A DNA stretch of 64,000 nt from Chitinophaga rhizophila. Lineage in GTDB: Bacteria; Bacteroidota; Bacteroidia; Chitinophagales; Chitinophagaceae. The notes beneath the pieces are model-generated. The model made no database searches, had not been told where the DNA came from, and saw nothing but the letters and a program-made list of their open reading frames with translations. Shown piece by piece: positions 63,136 to 64,000 of this stretch. The stretch's first letter is position 1; every line of letters starts with the position of its first letter. The stretch covers positions 744,001-808,000 of the forward strand of contig NZ_JAICCF010000002.1 in the NCBI RefSeq assembly GCF_019492185.1. Reading direction: 5' to 3'. The position numbers were made by a program, and so were the translations under genes.

Positions 63136-63978
63136 TTATTGATGATATGCCACCAGTCCATCCATGGGACTACGCAATATCCGGCCCATCTGCAGCTCAT
63201 AGAGGTCGCACAGTTCCTGCAGGATGTCCTGGAAATGCCAGGCGATGCTACCTGTGAAATGCAGCGGGTGTGTCCAGCTTTCGCTGTACTTATAGATATG
63301 GTTGAAGAAAAATTCGTTTAAACTATCTTCCAGGATGTTTTCCACGATGAAATGCCCCCGGTTTTCGCCCAGGAAGCGGGCAAAACCTGCCAGATAACGG
63401 TTAGGCAAGGGCTTGCGGTATACATTTTCCAGTATTTCTTCGTGATTGGTATTATACTGTGCGTCAAAACGGGCCTTCAGCTCTTCATCAAACGAGTTGT
63501 ACAGGAAATACTGCAACAGCTTCTTACCCAGGTAAGCGCCACTCCCCTCATCTCCCAGCACATATCCTAGTCCGGGATTGTTCTTTTTGACTATTGAACC
63601 ATCGAAATAGCAGGAATTAGAGCCTGTACCCAGTATACTGACGATGCCGGGTTCTTTTCCACACAGGCCCCGGGCTGCGCCCATCAGATCATGATTCACC
63701 TCAATAGCGGCAACAGGCCATACTGCTTTCAGGGCGCTAGACACGATCTCGACACTCTTGCGCTGTAAGCAGCCGGTTCCATAATAATGCACCTCTTCTA
63801 TCTGTGCGTCAGCAGGTAACTGTGGCAATAACTCCTTTTCCAGCAGTTCCTGTATCTGCCCTTCATTCAGGAAATAGGGGCTGATACCACCCGTCTTAAA
63901 ACGACCTGCCTCCGGGGCTCCCAACAGGGCCCATTCAGCCTTGGTCGATCCACTATCTGCAATAAGCTGTACTTTCAT
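63136..63978 (-). CDS. BadF/BcrA-type amino-sugar kinase (GlcNAc or MurNAc kinase)
   Basis: 280 residues. ASKHA-fold kinase: phosphate-1 LIADSGSTKAEWALLG, adenosine-binding VSILGTGSNSCYFDG and GYVLGDEGSGAYLGKKLL, LHFTGSIAWHFQDIL. The family covers N-acetylglucosamine kinases and the MurNAc kinase MurK. Directly upstream of murQ, MurNAc-6-phosphate supply is the most economical role (inference). NamZ at 6.3 kb would release the MurNAc. The ATG is 22 bases before the end of the window, so its promoter lies outside. Confidence 0.88.
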   Translation of the reverse strand: MKVQLIADSGSTKAEWALLGAPEAGRFKTGGISPYFLNEGQIQELLEKELLPQLPADAQIEEVHYYGTGCLQRKSVEIVSSALKAVWPVAAIEVNHDLMGAARGLCGKEPGIVSILGTGSNSCYFDGSIVKKNNPGLGYVLGDEGSGAYLGKKLLQYFLYNSFDEELKARFDAQYNTNHEEILENVYRKPLPNRYLAGFARFLGENRGHFIVENILEDSLNEFFFNHIYKYSESWTHPLHFTGSIAWHFQDILQELCDLYELQMGRILRSPMDGLVAYHQ

Positions 63979-64000
63979 GACACATCCGTTGAAGGTTGAG

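Overview
The window is a typical chromosomal stretch from a Bacteroidota bacterium, most like Chitinophaga or a close relative. Pointers are the gene content (NamZ/DUF1343, a BlaR1-type peptidase fused to a TonB C-terminal domain, PepT, NIPSNAP, a single-anchor SdhCAB, a three-gene transhydrogenase), the lack of strong Shine-Dalgarno sequences, and repeated promoters of the Bacteroidota form TTTG-N17-23-TAnnTTTG. About 60 genes are packed on both strands. Convergent pairs are mostly separated by strong hairpin terminators. I see no phage, insertion sequence, CRISPR array, tRNA or rRNA.

Layout. 0-8.4 kb: the end of an ExbB/MotA-type channel gene, peptidase T, a cobalamin riboswitch controlling metE, a small Cys-rich protein, a thioesterase, a SlyD-type isomerase and a namZ-fmt operon. 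8.6-17.7 kb: a LysM protein, an rRNA methyltransferase, the proton-translocating transhydrogenase operon, a bacterial eRF1-like (baeRF-type) protein, an unknown membrane protein and a cysteine-free Fpg/Nei glycosylase. 17.8-28.5 kb: a DUF72 gene and a heme biosynthesis locus. hemH-hemG run leftwards and hemA-C-D-E-F-B-L run rightwards, covering every step from glutamyl-tRNA to protoheme.

28.6-38.4 kb: an esterase, the only gene-poor stretch (29.37-29.91 kb, with an unusual hairpin), a methyltransferase and glycosyltransferase pair, an unknown secreted protein, OxyR, an M48 lipoprotein peptidase, PlsY, PrmA, an unknown secreted protein and a NIPSNAP protein. 38.6-48.1 kb: pnp and rpsO, an FtsE-like ATPase, a blaI-blaR regulatory pair with tandem operators, purM, ribF, holA and a DEDD exonuclease. 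48.2-57.8 kb: a coiled-coil membrane protein, a response regulator, a YbiT-type ABC-F protein with one degenerate ATP site, EcsC, carbonic anhydrase, glutamate racemase, a lipoprotein S9 peptidase and a Tat-exported oxidoreductase. 57.9-64 kb: sdhCAB, an unknown protein, MurQ and a BadF-type amino-sugar kinase.

The genes fit a respiring aerobe that makes heme, feeds it to a diheme succinate dehydrogenase, guards against peroxide through OxyR, and recycles peptidoglycan (NamZ, a putative MurNAc kinase, MurQ). Most of the window is housekeeping. The features that look least explained are the eRF1-like protein with a GGQ loop and long N-terminal extension, the asymmetric ABC-F protein, the hairpin with four evenly spaced half-sites at 29.6 kb, and the tandem BlaI operators with an internal lipoprotein-like signal in the partner peptidase.
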